The translations under genes were made by a program, and so were the position numbers. Source: Corynebacterium sp. 21KM1197 (GTDB taxonomy: Bacteria > Actinomycetota > Actinomycetes > Mycobacteriales > Mycobacteriaceae). Taken from it: DNA of 64,000 bases. Shown here in pieces: positions 11,892 to 19,976 of this stretch (position 1 is its first letter; every line of letters begins with the position of its first letter). Location of the stretch: positions 2,322,361 through 2,386,360 of the forward strand of contig NZ_CP123907.1 of the NCBI RefSeq assembly GCF_033783015.1, written 5' to 3'. Under the pieces are notes generated by a model that was not told the origin of the DNA, did no database searches, and saw only the letters and a program-made list of their open reading frames with translations.

Positions 11892-12944
11892 CTAGTTATT
11901 CAGCGCCAACTGCGGATCAATCGTGGACACCCGGCGCGTGGCCAGCCAGGCCCCCAGGAGCCCCAGCACCAGCACCCCCACCGTGGGCAGCACCACCGTG
12001 ACCACGCTGAGGTCAAAGGGCACCACCTGACGCGCCGCCAGCCCCAGCGCCGTGGCCACTACCGCGCCCACCGCCGCGCCGGCGCTTAGGATCAGCGCGG
12101 CCTGGCCGAGGCTATCGCGCAGCACATAGCTTTTCGACGCTCCCAGCGCCCGCAGCACCGCAATATCGCGGGTGCGCTGGATCGTCCACACGCTCAAGAA
12201 AGCCACGATCACCAGCGCGGAAATGCCATAGAGCAGGCCCTGGATCGACAGCAGGGAGCCGCGCTCGGACTGATACGCGCCCAGGCCCGCGAACGATTCC
12301 TTCACGCTCACCGCCGCCGAGCCGGTGGCCTCGGCCGTGTTCTCCCAAACCTCCTGGGGCTCGCCGTCCAGCATGAGCACGGTGGGGGCGGGGGAGTGGG
12401 CCACCTCCTTCCAGGTGTCCATGCCCACCCACACCACGGGCAGGTGGCTGTAATACTCCTCGGCCACGGTGCCCGCCACGGGCACCTCCACCCCGCTCAT
12501 GGTGAGGGTGGCGGGGGCATCGAGAGTATCTGGAAGCAACGCCCCCTCGGCCGGGATCGTGCCGCCGCCGGGAACCTCGCTTCCCTCCGGGAGGCCCAGC
12601 ACCGCCACGGACGTGGTCTGACTGCCCGCCTGGGCGCTGGTCTGGGTGATTCCCAGCGGGGTGACCTCGGTGACGCCGGGGGTGCTGCGCCAGGCGCTCA
12701 CCGTCTCCTCCGGCACGCGGGACTCCACGAAGTCCACCTCCGGGGTCTCACCCGGCACAGCCTGCGCCCCGCTGAACACGTAGCGCTGCGGGTCCAGGGC
12801 CTCCAGGGCGGAGGTGTTCTGCTTACCCAGGCCACCCGTGAGGCCGGTGAGCATGACCAGCAACAACACGATGAGCGCCACCACGATTCCCAGGAGGCTA
12901 AAGCGCCCCCAGGAACGTCGAATATCCCGCAACGCAAGAAACAT
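11892..12944 (-). CDS. hrtB: ABC transporter permease, HrtB-like (FtsX family)
   Basis: The 350-residue permease begins MFLALRDIRRSWGRFSLLGI and has a membrane helix at residues 16-38, an extracytoplasmic domain of about 190 residues, and three C-terminal helices of the FtsX fold with the IQRTRDIAVLRALGASKSYV coupling motif. Length and domain order fit HrtB, which extracts heme from the membrane with HrtA. The ATG at 12944 has GGAAAGGAT upstream; the open frame continues further, but that extension is low-complexity and lies opposite the kinase gene. hrtA follows at 33 bp. Confidence 0.82.
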   Translation of the reverse strand: MFLALRDIRRSWGRFSLLGIVVALIVLLLVMLTGLTGGLGKQNTSALEALDPQRYVFSGAQAVPGETPEVDFVESRVPEETVSAWRSTPGVTEVTPLGITQTSAQAGSQTTSVAVLGLPEGSEVPGGGTIPAEGALLPDTLDAPATLTMSGVEVPVAGTVAEEYYSHLPVVWVGMDTWKEVAHSPAPTVLMLDGEPQEVWENTAEATGSAAVSVKESFAGLGAYQSERGSLLSIQGLLYGISALVIVAFLSVWTIQRTRDIAVLRALGASKSYVLRDSLGQAALILSAGAAVGAVVATALGLAARQVVPFDLSVVTVVLPTVGVLVLGLLGAWLATRRVSTIDPQLALNN

Positions 12945-13036
12945 GAGTCGATCCTTTCCAATGTGCTTTCTGCCGCTTTTCGTATCTCTGCTCTTTATCC
13001 TGCGTGGCGCACCCCCACCCGCACATCGGCTAGCGG

Positions 13037-13066
13037 CCAGATTCTGGTATCGGCCATTCGGCCGAT
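13037..13066. promoter_or_regulatory. candidate operator between hrtB and chrS
   Basis: Two adjoining dyads lie in the divergent promoter region: CCAGA-T-TCTGG (13037-13047) and ATCGGCC-ATTC-GGCCGAT (13049-13066), both perfect. A site here could serve ChrA control of both hrtBA and chrSA. I do not know the ChrA consensus well enough to assign it, so this is a positional inference. Confidence 0.4.
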
Positions 13067-13101
13067 GTCGCCTCGCCCCCGCGCCCTCTAGGCTGGCGGC
13101 C

Positions 13102-14550
13102 GTGTCTCCCCACTCCGGCCCCGAACGCCCCGCTCCCGATGGGCGCCCCGCTCCCGATCCTTTGCAGCCCGCCCCGGCGCACACGGCCCACGATTCCTCC
13201 GCCCTCGACCAAATCCTGGGCGCCATGCGGGTGGGCCTGCACGTGCTCTTTGCCTTCCTGCTCCTCTTCGGGGCCGTCGCCACGCTCGGCGGGCTCGGCA
13301 GACTCGGCGGACTGGGCCCCGCCACCGAACGCAGCGGGGCGGCGCTCATGCTGGCGCTGTGCACCACCCTCGCGGCCACCTACCTGGCGGGCACCCTCTG
13401 GGAAAAGCGCTTCACCCAGCGCCACACCCCGCGCGATCCCTCGCCCTACCGCCTGCCCTGGCTGGGGCTGGTGCTCGCCCAATGGCTCGGCCTGCTGCTG
13501 CTCAGCCATCACTTCCTCTGGCTGCTCTTCCCCCTCGCCTTCCTCATCTGGCATCTCGTACCCACCGACGCCTGGGGCTTTGCCGTGGTGCTGCTCACCT
13601 GGGGGCTCGGCGTGAGCCTTCCCCTCGCGCTACCCCGCGCGGGCGGACCGCTGCTGAGCACCGCGCCGGAGTGGGGGCTCGGCGGGGTGCTCGGGCCCTT
13701 CCTCGGCGTGGCCTTTGCCTCCGCCTGTTACTTTGCCTACCGCGCCCTGCACCGGGAGGCCGCCCACCACCGCCGCGTGGCCGAGGAACTCGCCGCCACC
13801 CAGGAACAACTGCTGTTCGCCGAGAACCAGGCCGGGCGCCTGGCGGAACGCGAGCGGCTTAGCCGCGAGATTCACGACACGCTCGCCCAGGGCTTCAACT
13901 CCATCGTGCTGTTTTCCCGCGCCTGCGAGAAAAACCTCCGGGCGGTGGGTGCGGGTACTGGGAGTACTGTCGCTGGGGGTGCTGGAAGTAGAGGGGGCGC
14001 TGGAAGTGGGAGGAGCGCTGCCGCTGATGGCGCGCAGGACGCCGCCCGGCTCGACGCTGCTCGGCTCGCTACCGCCCGCGAGCAACTGCGCACCATCGAG
14101 GCCGTGGCCACGGAAAACCTCACCGAGGCTCGCCAACTCGTGGCCGGAGGCGCACCCCAAACCCGCAACCTCTCCCGGGCGCTCACCGACCTCGGCGCGC
14201 GCCTCACCCAGCGCCACGGCCTGCCCGTGGAGATTATCGCCCCCGAACACACCACCCAGGCCCTGCCGGTGGAGGTGGCCTCGGCGCTGCTGCGCGTGGC
14301 CCAGGAGGCGCTGACCAACACCGTGCGCCACGCCCACGCCACCCAGGCGCGCGTGACGCTGAGCGCCTGGGACAAGGACCTCACCCTGGACATCTTCGAC
14401 GACGGCACCGGCTTCGATCCCACCGCTACCCAGGGATACGGCCTGCCCGGCATCCGCTCCCGCCTCCGCGAGATCGGGGGCACGCTCACCATCGACTCCT
14501 CCCCGCACGGCACGGTGGTCACCGCGCGGGTACCGTGGGAGCAATCATGA
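13102..14550 (+). CDS. chrS: NarL-type sensor histidine kinase, ChrS-like
   Basis: The 482-residue kinase has about six N-terminal membrane helices (residues 38-225), a HisKA_3 domain with the phospho-acceptor His258 in RLSREIHDTLAQGF, and a C-terminal HATPase domain with an N-box (QEALTNTVRHAHA), DDGTGFD and GYGLPGIRSR. ChrS senses heme in corynebacteria, and its placement divergent to hrtBA supports that. A Gly/Ala/Ser low-complexity insert of roughly 30 residues interrupts the dimerisation domain after KNLRAVG. GTG 13102 is the most plausible start; the frame stays open upstream. Its stop overlaps chrA (ATGA). Confidence 0.82.
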   Translation: MSPHSGPERPAPDGRPAPDPLQPAPAHTAHDSSALDQILGAMRVGLHVLFAFLLLFGAVATLGGLGRLGGLGPATERSGAALMLALCTTLAATYLAGTLWEKRFTQRHTPRDPSPYRLPWLGLVLAQWLGLLLLSHHFLWLLFPLAFLIWHLVPTDAWGFAVVLLTWGLGVSLPLALPRAGGPLLSTAPEWGLGGVLGPFLGVAFASACYFAYRALHREAAHHRRVAEELAATQEQLLFAENQAGRLAERERLSREIHDTLAQGFNSIVLFSRACEKNLRAVGAGTGSTVAGGAGSRGGAGSGRSAAADGAQDAARLDAARLATAREQLRTIEAVATENLTEARQLVAGGAPQTRNLSRALTDLGARLTQRHGLPVEIIAPEHTTQALPVEVASALLRVAQEALTNTVRHAHATQARVTLSAWDKDLTLDIFDDGTGFDPTATQGYGLPGIRSRLREIGGTLTIDSSPHGTVVTARVPWEQS

Positions 14551-15152
14551 TACGGGTCATGCTTATCGACGATCACCCAGTGGTGCGCGCCGGGCTGCGC
14601 GCCATCCTGGACAGCTTCGAGGACATCACCGTGGTGGCCGAGGGAGCCAGCGGGCCCAACCCCGCCGAGATCCCCGAGGACGTAGACGTGCTGGTGATGG
14701 ACATCCAGATGCCCAGCGTGGACGGAATCCAAGCCACCCGCGCCCTGCGCGAGGCGGGCGGGCCTCCCGTGCTGATCCTGACCACTTACGACGCCCAGGC
14801 GGACATCGTGGCCGCCCTCTCCGCCGGGGCCCTGGGCTACCTGCTCAAAGACGCCCCCGAGGAGGAACTCCACCGCGCCGTGGTGGCCACCGCGCAGGGC
14901 AAACGCACGCTCTCCCCGGAGGTGGCCACCGCCCTGGCCGAGCGCGTGGGCAGGCCCCAGGAGGCGCTCTCCGCGCGGGAAACCGAGATCCTGCGGGCCC
15001 TGGCCACGGGGGCCACTAATCAGCAATTAGCGCGCTCGCTTTTTATTTCCCTGGGCACCGTGAAAACGCATCTGCTGCACATCTATCAGAAACTAGGCGT
15101 GGATAACCGCACGGCCGCCATTGCTAAGGCGCGGGAGGAGAGATTGATTTAG
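14547..15152 (+). CDS. chrA: LuxR/NarL-family response regulator, ChrA-like
   Basis: This 201-residue regulator has a receiver domain with acidic pocket IDD (residues 7-9), phospho-acceptor Asp52 (VLVMDIQMP), the conserved Thr/Lys (LTTYD, LKDAP), and a C-terminal LuxR helix-turn-helix (LSARETEILRALATGATNQQ, GTVKTHLLHIYQKL). It is translationally coupled to chrS through an ATGA overlap, so the pair forms one system. It probably activates hrtBA and may repress or adjust its own operon, as ChrA does in other corynebacteria. Confidence 0.88.
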   Translation: MIRVMLIDDHPVVRAGLRAILDSFEDITVVAEGASGPNPAEIPEDVDVLVMDIQMPSVDGIQATRALREAGGPPVLILTTYDAQADIVAALSAGALGYLLKDAPEEELHRAVVATAQGKRTLSPEVATALAERVGRPQEALSARETEILRALATGATNQQLARSLFISLGTVKTHLLHIYQKLGVDNRTAAIAKAREERLI

Positions 15153-15171
15153 GGCGCGTATCATTTTTGCC

Positions 15172-15498
15172 ATGCTTAATCCGCGCAATTTCCGTTACGC
15201 AGACGCACTCGGAGCCGGAGCCTTAACTTATGCCTCCGTGATGATTCAATCGGACGGGTGGCGGGACTTTCTGCACGACCCCCTTTATCCCATTATGTAT
15301 GGCGCATGGTTCCTCATCGCCCTGTTCTTCTCCCTGCGCCGAGGATTCCGGGAAAAATCGCTTTCCCGCGTATTGATCTTCTACGCGGTGACGCTGCTGA
15401 TCTTCTTCACCCTGCTCAACGGCGTGGGAAGAATCCTCATCACCGCGATCTCCCTGGTGAACCTGCTGAATCTCGCGTTCCCCCGGCGCACCCCCTAA
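15172..15498 (+). CDS. small membrane protein, function unknown
   Basis: The 108-residue protein has three hydrophobic segments (about residues 36-52, 66-82 and 86-102). It starts 19 bp after chrA and may be the third gene of that operon. A possible -10 hexamer (TATCAT) overlaps the end of chrA, so it could also have its own promoter. Its stop overlaps the stop of the convergent response regulator by 4 bp. No family is recognised. Confidence 0.65.
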   Translation: MLNPRNFRYADALGAGALTYASVMIQSDGWRDFLHDPLYPIMYGAWFLIALFFSLRRGFREKSLSRVLIFYAVTLLIFFTLLNGVGRILITAISLVNLLNLAFPRRTP

Positions 15499-16190
15499 GA
15501 GGAGGGGTGCTGCCCCCAGTGGGTGCGCATGGCCGCCACCACCAGGCTCAATCGGGAGTTCACGCCGAAGTGATTAATGAGCTGGGAGACGTGCTTTTTC
15601 ACCGTGGACTCCGCATACGTGGTCGTAGCCGCGATCTCGGCGTTAGAAAGGCCGTCGCACAGCAAGGAAAGCACACACTGCTCGCCGGGGGAGAGCACGA
15701 TCTCCTCCTTTTTCTCCTGCGCGTTGTGCTGGGCCAACTCCCTGGCGGGAATGTAATCCACCAGCCGGGAGAGGCACTGCGGGGAGACGGAGGTGCCGCC
15801 ATTCATGGCGTCACGCACCGAGGAAATGATCTCCTGCGGACGAGCGGACTTAATGATGTAGCCCGCCGCGCCCCCGGTGAGGGTTTTCAGCATGGTCTCA
15901 TCGGTATCAAAGCCCGTCATAGCCACAAACACGGGAGGGTTGGGCAATTTGCGCGTCTCCTGAAGCAGCGCAATGCCATCCATCTCCGGCATGTGAATAT
16001 CGGTGAGCACCAGGTCGATCTCATAATCGTCCAGGGCCTTGAGCGCCGATACCCCGTTGGCCGCCTCCGCTACCACATGAATATCAGCGGTGGTGTTGAA
16101 ATAGGTGCGCAGGGAGGACAGCACCAACGGGTCATCATCTACCAAAAGCAGGCGGATATTTCCGCCCCGTTCCGCGTAAATAGGACTCAC
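15495..16190 (-). CDS. LuxR/NarL-family response regulator of an uncharacterised two-component system
   Basis: The 231-residue regulator has a receiver domain (LLLVDDDPLVL; phospho-acceptor Asp64 in LVLTDIHMPEMDG; conserved Lys in YIIKSAR) and a C-terminal LuxR-type helix-turn-helix (SPGEQCVLSLLCDGLSNAEI, ESTVKKHVSQLINHF). I chose the GTG at 16190 because it overlaps the stop of the small secreted-peptide gene as GTGA, a coupling signature; a GTG at 16199 is the alternative. The likely kinase partner lies 376 bp upstream on the same strand. Targets are unknown, but an effect on the upstream AT-to-GC boundary genes or itself is possible. Confidence 0.85.
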   Translation of the reverse strand: MSPIYAERGGNIRLLLVDDDPLVLSSLRTYFNTTADIHVVAEAANGVSALKALDDYEIDLVLTDIHMPEMDGIALLQETRKLPNPPVFVAMTGFDTDETMLKTLTGGAAGYIIKSARPQEIISSVRDAMNGGTSVSPQCLSRLVDYIPARELAQHNAQEKKEEIVLSPGEQCVLSLLCDGLSNAEIAATTTYAESTVKKHVSQLINHFGVNSRLSLVVAAMRTHWGQHPSS

Positions 16191-16393
16191 GAGCACCACG
16201 GGAGGGTCGGGTTCTTACGGCAGCTAAATACCGAAGCCGCGGAATCCTTGACCGCGTGCGCGGCGATGGTTGCGGTGGTGTTCTTCTGCGCAGTGGGGGC
16301 CTGAGCGGCCTGAGCCGCCGGGGATACCGCCAGCAGGCCAGCGGTGGCAGCCACGGCACAGGCCGCGCTGCGCAAACGACGTGATCGGTTCAT
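16187..16393 (-). CDS. small secreted two-cysteine peptide precursor between kinase and regulator genes
   Basis: This 68-residue product starts MNRSRRLRSAACAVAATAGL and has a textbook Sec signal peptide with a likely cleavage near AQA (residues 27-29). The mature part would be about 38 residues: an Ala/Thr-rich stretch followed by SCRKNPTLPWCS, where Cys58 and Cys67 could close an eight-residue disulfide loop. The gene has its own TATAAT box and sits between the histidine kinase and response regulator genes, overlapping the latter by 4 bp. I do not recognise the family. A peptide ligand or co-sensor for this two-component system is a plausible inference; an unrelated secreted protein is possible. 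Confidence 0.75.
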   Translation of the reverse strand: MNRSRRLRSAACAVAATAGLLAVSPAAQAAQAPTAQKNTTATIAAHAVKDSAASVFSCRKNPTLPWCS

Positions 16394-16444
16394 GGGACTG
16401 CACCAGCCTTTCTAGGCATGACGTGTAATTTTGGTCAGGGCCAT

Positions 16445-16450
16445 ATTATA
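16445..16450 (-). promoter_or_regulatory. -10 box for the peptide-response regulator transcript
   Basis: Reading the minus strand, TATAAT is a perfect -10 hexamer 51 bp before the peptide ATG. The -35 position (TTCCGC at 17-bp spacing) is poor, so activation by a regulator would be expected. AGAAAGG serves as ribosome-binding site. The 172-bp kinase-peptide gap contains no other gene. Confidence 0.55.
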
Positions 16451-16565
16451 TGATCTCGGCCTACCCTGCGGAAGTGGGGCCGATCCTGGAGAGACAAAGG
16501 TCACTCGCGTGGCGGCCCGCCGCGACATAAGCACCGGATATACGGCTAAAAGACTCGCCCCATGC

Positions 16566-17690
16566 CTAGAACTTGATGGAAAGCGTCCAGGTTTTTCCAT
16601 CGCTATGGGTAAATAGTTTGCCACCCATACTTGCCACGGAACGGCGCATCATTCGCATACCCAGGCCGGAAGAAAGCACCGAGGAGGAAAGCCTGCCCCG
16701 ACGCTCCTTCTCCCCAGCAATCTGATTGCTCATTCGGATGTGCAGGCCGCCATCGCTGCCCTCCAGGTGCAGGAGCACCTCGGAGCCGGGGGTGGCGTAC
16801 TTGATCGCGTTCGTGGCCCCCTCCAGGAGCACCTTGTGCAGAATCTCCAAGGTGGGGTTGGTGATCTGCACGTCCTCGCTCTCATCCACCACCGTCACGC
16901 TCAGATTGTGGTTCCGCATCTTGGCCGTAATCTCTTTGACCGTCTCCACCAGAGTGGGAGCCGAGGGCTTCTCCTGCCGATCCTGCGGGGCATTGAGCAG
17001 ACTGAGCAGGGAACGCACCTGGGACATCGTGATGCGCGCGTCCTCCGCGATTCCGGACAATTCCCCGTGCAGGGTGCTTCCCTCCTTTTCCTGCATGGCC
17101 AAGACCTCCGAGCGCATGACGATTGAGGTCAGGGAGGCCGCCACGGAATCGTGCAGCGTGCTGGCCAATTCCTCGCGTCGCTTGCGGTACTCATCGCGCC
17201 ACTGCTCAGCCAGCTCGATTTTCTGGCGCACCTTGCGGCCCAGCGTCCACCCGGCAAAGGCCGTCACCGCCATGAAACCCTCCCAAATGAGGATCGCGGA
17301 AAAATCGGCCTCGATGGTCTTGGAATTACGATCAATCAACCCCAGAATGCCCACGGCCACGCCGGTGAACAGCACCAGGCGCAACTTGCCGTGATAGCCC
17401 ACCAGGCCCATGACCACGGCGCACAGAAAGACGTTAGAGGGCAAAAAGAGGTGCGCGAAAAAGATGGTCAGGGTGAACATGAGGACAAAGGTGAGCGTTC
17501 CCAGCAGGGGATAGCGCACGATCAGCGCCACGCTGGTGGTGAGGATCGCCGCCCACAGGGCGCTCTCCGCATTGACCTCCCAGGGATCGCTCACCCACAG
17601 CGAAAAGACCACCCAGCCCATCGCGCAGAGCACCACCCAGCCCTCGCGCGGAACGCGACGCATCCTTTGGGCGAGATTCTCCATCACCAC
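16566..17690 (-). CDS. NarL-type sensor histidine kinase of an uncharacterised two-component system
   Basis: The kinase of about 374 residues has five or six membrane helices (residues 17-150) with short loops and no large sensor domain, a HisKA_3 dimerisation helix with His180 (LASTLHDSVAASLTSI), and a degenerate HATPase domain with an N-box (LLEGATNAIKYA) and GLGMRMMRRS; the usual DxGxG is replaced by RMSNQIAG. Such intramembrane-sensing kinases detect membrane-bound or small extracellular ligands. Tandem starts GTG 17690, GTG 17687 and ATG 17684 are possible. The secreted-peptide gene and response regulator lie downstream on the same strand. Confidence 0.85.
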   Translation of the reverse strand: MVMENLAQRMRRVPREGWVVLCAMGWVVFSLWVSDPWEVNAESALWAAILTTSVALIVRYPLLGTLTFVLMFTLTIFFAHLFLPSNVFLCAVVMGLVGYHGKLRLVLFTGVAVGILGLIDRNSKTIEADFSAILIWEGFMAVTAFAGWTLGRKVRQKIELAEQWRDEYRKRREELASTLHDSVAASLTSIVMRSEVLAMQEKEGSTLHGELSGIAEDARITMSQVRSLLSLLNAPQDRQEKPSAPTLVETVKEITAKMRNHNLSVTVVDESEDVQITNPTLEILHKVLLEGATNAIKYATPGSEVLLHLEGSDGGLHIRMSNQIAGEKERRGRLSSSVLSSGLGMRMMRRSVASMGGKLFTHSDGKTWTLSIKF

Positions 17691-17894
17691 ATCACTCTCA
17701 TTTCCGTGGGCTCACTTCCGTGAGGCAACCGACGCACGGTACCGGTATCAGGTGCCGATGCCCAGAGCAATTGGGGCCGAGGCAGCGACCGGCAGGGGAA
17801 CTCACAGCATAGCCGACGAAAGAACGAGGTTCACGGGGGAAGCGGGTGGATTCTCGCCCTGGTGAGGAGATAGTGGGAGAAGGGACTCCATAGT

Positions 17895-17937
17895 AATTCT
17901 CCACCAGATAAAATGAGTTTTTAGCTGGTGGGGAATT
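17895..17937. repeat. inverted repeat at the edge of the AT-rich island
   Basis: AATTCTCCACCAG (17895-17907) and CTGGTGGGGAATT (17925-17937) pair over 13 positions with one wobble, and TAAAA/TTTTA can extend the stem inside the loop. It sits where base composition changes from GC-rich to AT-rich. It may be a bidirectional terminator for the broken hydrolase gene ending at 17967, or a relic of island insertion. Confidence 0.5.
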
Positions 17938-17966
17938 ATATTTATCAGATTATCAGCGTCCCAAAA

Positions 17967-18785
17967 TTAGCCAATACGATTTTCCATGAAAGAAAGTTGG
18001 GCCTGGTGCACCTGGTTTGCAAAATGATCTTCAACGTTCAACTCGAATACATGTATAAGAGTAGACTCCGAACGATCAAAGAGCAGCAACTCAGCCTCTA
18101 CACCCATATCAACAAGCCTTTTATTGAACTCAATAGCCTGTGAGGTAAAAGAGCCAAAGTTTCCATCGCTCGAAAATGTTGGCGGGAAATCCTTGTTAAT
18201 ATTCTCATACATGGAGGCCTGGGAGACATCTGAGCTATCTTCAATATTTACTACATCAAAGTAGGAGCGGAAACAGGCACCGAATAGCCAATCCGTGAGG
18301 AAGAATCCGGTATCGTCCCCTGTGGCAGGGTCAAACAATGCACCCACCGCAATATATCCCAACGGCTTCATGTCATTATTTATATTTGCCGGTTTAAAAT
18401 CAAATTCCGAGGCATAATCCGGGTTGGTCAGTAACGCCGAAAGTTGAGCCGTGGCATGTCCGCCGGCGGAATCGCCACTTAGAAATATCTTGTTAGGATC
18501 AATTCCATACTCATCCGCATTATCAAACACATAGGCAAGGGCATTGTTTACCTGCTCCAGACCGCCCGGATAACGCATGTCTGGGCTCAGCTCATAATTA
18601 ACATTTACTACATTATATCCCTCTGAAACAAAACGATAAAGGTAATCCTCACGATTCGATTTATCATCGAGCACATAGCCTCCGCCATGCACATAGAAGA
18701 GGGTGGCCTTTGAATCCGGGGCGGTATAAATATCCAGCAGATTATCCTTGCGGTCAGGATTATACACTAGATTCTTATAATACAC
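17967..18785 (-). CDS. alpha/beta-hydrolase (HSL-type esterase) domain, separated from its membrane domain by a frameshift
   Basis: The 272 codons encode a hormone-sensitive-lipase-type hydrolase: oxyanion-hole motif YVHGGGYV, nucleophile motif LSGDSAGGHA, and a candidate catalytic His in TLIHVFELN. It should hydrolyse short esters. The frame reads sensibly upstream of its nominal GTG (ENDDGTVYYKNLVYNP) but meets a stop 12 codons back. Deleting one copy of a tandem GAGCC at about 18810-18819 would fuse it in frame to the membrane segment encoded upstream, giving one protein of 428 residues. AT-rich codon use unlike its neighbours suggests transfer. Confidence 0.75.
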   Translation of the reverse strand: MYYKNLVYNPDRKDNLLDIYTAPDSKATLFYVHGGGYVLDDKSNREDYLYRFVSEGYNVVNVNYELSPDMRYPGGLEQVNNALAYVFDNADEYGIDPNKIFLSGDSAGGHATAQLSALLTNPDYASEFDFKPANINNDMKPLGYIAVGALFDPATGDDTGFFLTDWLFGACFRSYFDVVNIEDSSDVSQASMYENINKDFPPTFSSDGNFGSFTSQAIEFNKRLVDMGVEAELLLFDRSESTLIHVFELNVEDHFANQVHQAQLSFMENRIG

Positions 18786-19258
18786 AGTGCCATCATCGTT
18801 TTCTCTAGGCTCGGCTCAGTGGAATGCTGCCCCTGCAATGAACGGGCAAGCACATCAGGGAAAAAGGCGGTGTAGCTTAATCCGCCAACCAAAATAGAAG
18901 AAAGACCCAAACCAACGATCCCAACCCCAGCAAGAATCTTCTTTCCTCGCTTCGGAGATTCCTTGATCGTTCGACCAGCCCCTTGGAAGAGAAGAGCCAA
19001 GAAACTTAAACTAGTTATCACGGCAGCCGCCATGATAACCGAGTAGCGATCCGTGAACACCGCCAATACGGTAACCGCAAGGCTAGATAGGACCAGGATC
19101 AACGACAGTTCTTTTCTCTGCCCCCGATACTCTATAACGAACCTCAGAACCAACAAAGCCACCAGAGCAAAACCCAAAACTGGATAACTTTGGAAAAATA
19201 AGAAACTTGCTGCCGCTAACAGGAATATGAGCAAGTCAAAGATTTTGGCAAATCTCAT
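18767..19258 (-). CDS. N-terminal membrane domain of the split hydrolase
   Basis: This frame encodes about five membrane helices (for example FDLLIFLLAAASFLFF and AVTVLAVFTDRYSVIMAAAV), then a loop ending in out-of-frame residues EKTMMALCIIRI. It overlaps the hydrolase frame and is joined to it if the 5-bp GAGCC duplication is reduced to one copy. The intact protein would be a membrane-anchored esterase, an architecture seen in other lipase-like proteins. The ATG at 19258 lies 123 bp from the divergent tetR remnant. Composition is AT-rich. Confidence 0.6.
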   Translation of the reverse strand: MRFAKIFDLLIFLLAAASFLFFQSYPVLGFALVALLVLRFVIEYRGQRKELSLILVLSSLAVTVLAVFTDRYSVIMAAAVITSLSFLALLFQGAGRTIKESPKRGKKILAGVGIVGLGLSSILVGGLSYTAFFPDVLARSLQGQHSTEPSLEKTMMALCIIRI

Positions 19259-19381
19259 CGCGCACCTTTACAATCGATCTGGACAGGATCACTCTAGCAG
19301 TAAAGGTCGCCACAACCCCTACTAGAGGGAACGGCTGGAACAAAAACTTGAAAATTGTGACATCAGAATGAAGGTATCCCT

Positions 19382-19927
19382 ATGCCCAGCATCGAACACC
19401 TAACTAGATCCAATGAAGAAAACCGCCGCTTTGCCAGGGAAAATATTGAAACCGCGATGCTGCAACTCCTGCGAGATCATGACCCAGCAGATATTAGCAT
19501 CAGCGACATAATACGTCGATCGGGAACTTCTAGAAATTCTTTCTACCGCAACTATGGCACCAAATAAGCACTGCTGAAAGAAATAATCGCCAAGGGACTT
19601 ATGGCCGTTAAAGCGGAGATAACTCCGCTATTTGAGACAGATCAGGAAAAGTTTTTCCTGAAATTCTTTCAACACTTATGCGAGAATCAAGAACCCTACC
19701 GAGTACTATTCAAGAGGGGTCTCGGACCATTAGTAGAAGATTTCTTCTATGGAAATCAGGAAGATGCAGGAGCCGAACGCAGCCCATACCAATATTATCG
19801 TAACCAAGCATTTTCCGCTCTCATGATGAAGATTTGCTTCATCTGGATCATGCAAGGATGCAAGGAAACTCCCGAACAGATTACTCAAACCACTTTGAAA
19901 ATTGCCCAGAATTTCATACAAGAATAG
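19382..19927 (+). pseudogene. TetR/AcrR-family regulator gene interrupted by an in-frame TAA
   Basis: Translation gives a TetR DNA-binding domain (ENIETAMLQLLRDHDPADIS, IIRRSGTSRNSFYRNYGTK), then TAA at 19565-19567, then in the same frame ALLKEIIAKGLMAVKAEI and a typical C-terminal ligand/dimerisation domain to 19927. TetR proteins usually have a Glu or Asp after YGTK, so a GAA-to-TAA change is the simplest explanation. The intact product would be 181 residues. It is divergent from the split membrane-hydrolase gene, which it probably once repressed. ATG 19382 has GAAGG upstream. A truncated DNA-binding peptide of 61 residues could still be made. Confidence 0.8.
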
Positions 19928-19976
19928 CCGTGCGCCCAAGGATCAAGAATCTAGTCCGCTACGTCCCATTGCTGCA

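Noticed and set aside
12945..13379. N-terminal extension of hrtB
   Set aside because: Low-complexity sequence opposite chrS; ATG 12944 has a good ribosome-binding site and starts the expected helix.
16412..16624. 70-codon minus-strand frame between kinase and peptide genes
   Set aside because: It overlaps the kinase 3' end and the peptide promoter and has no signal or motif.
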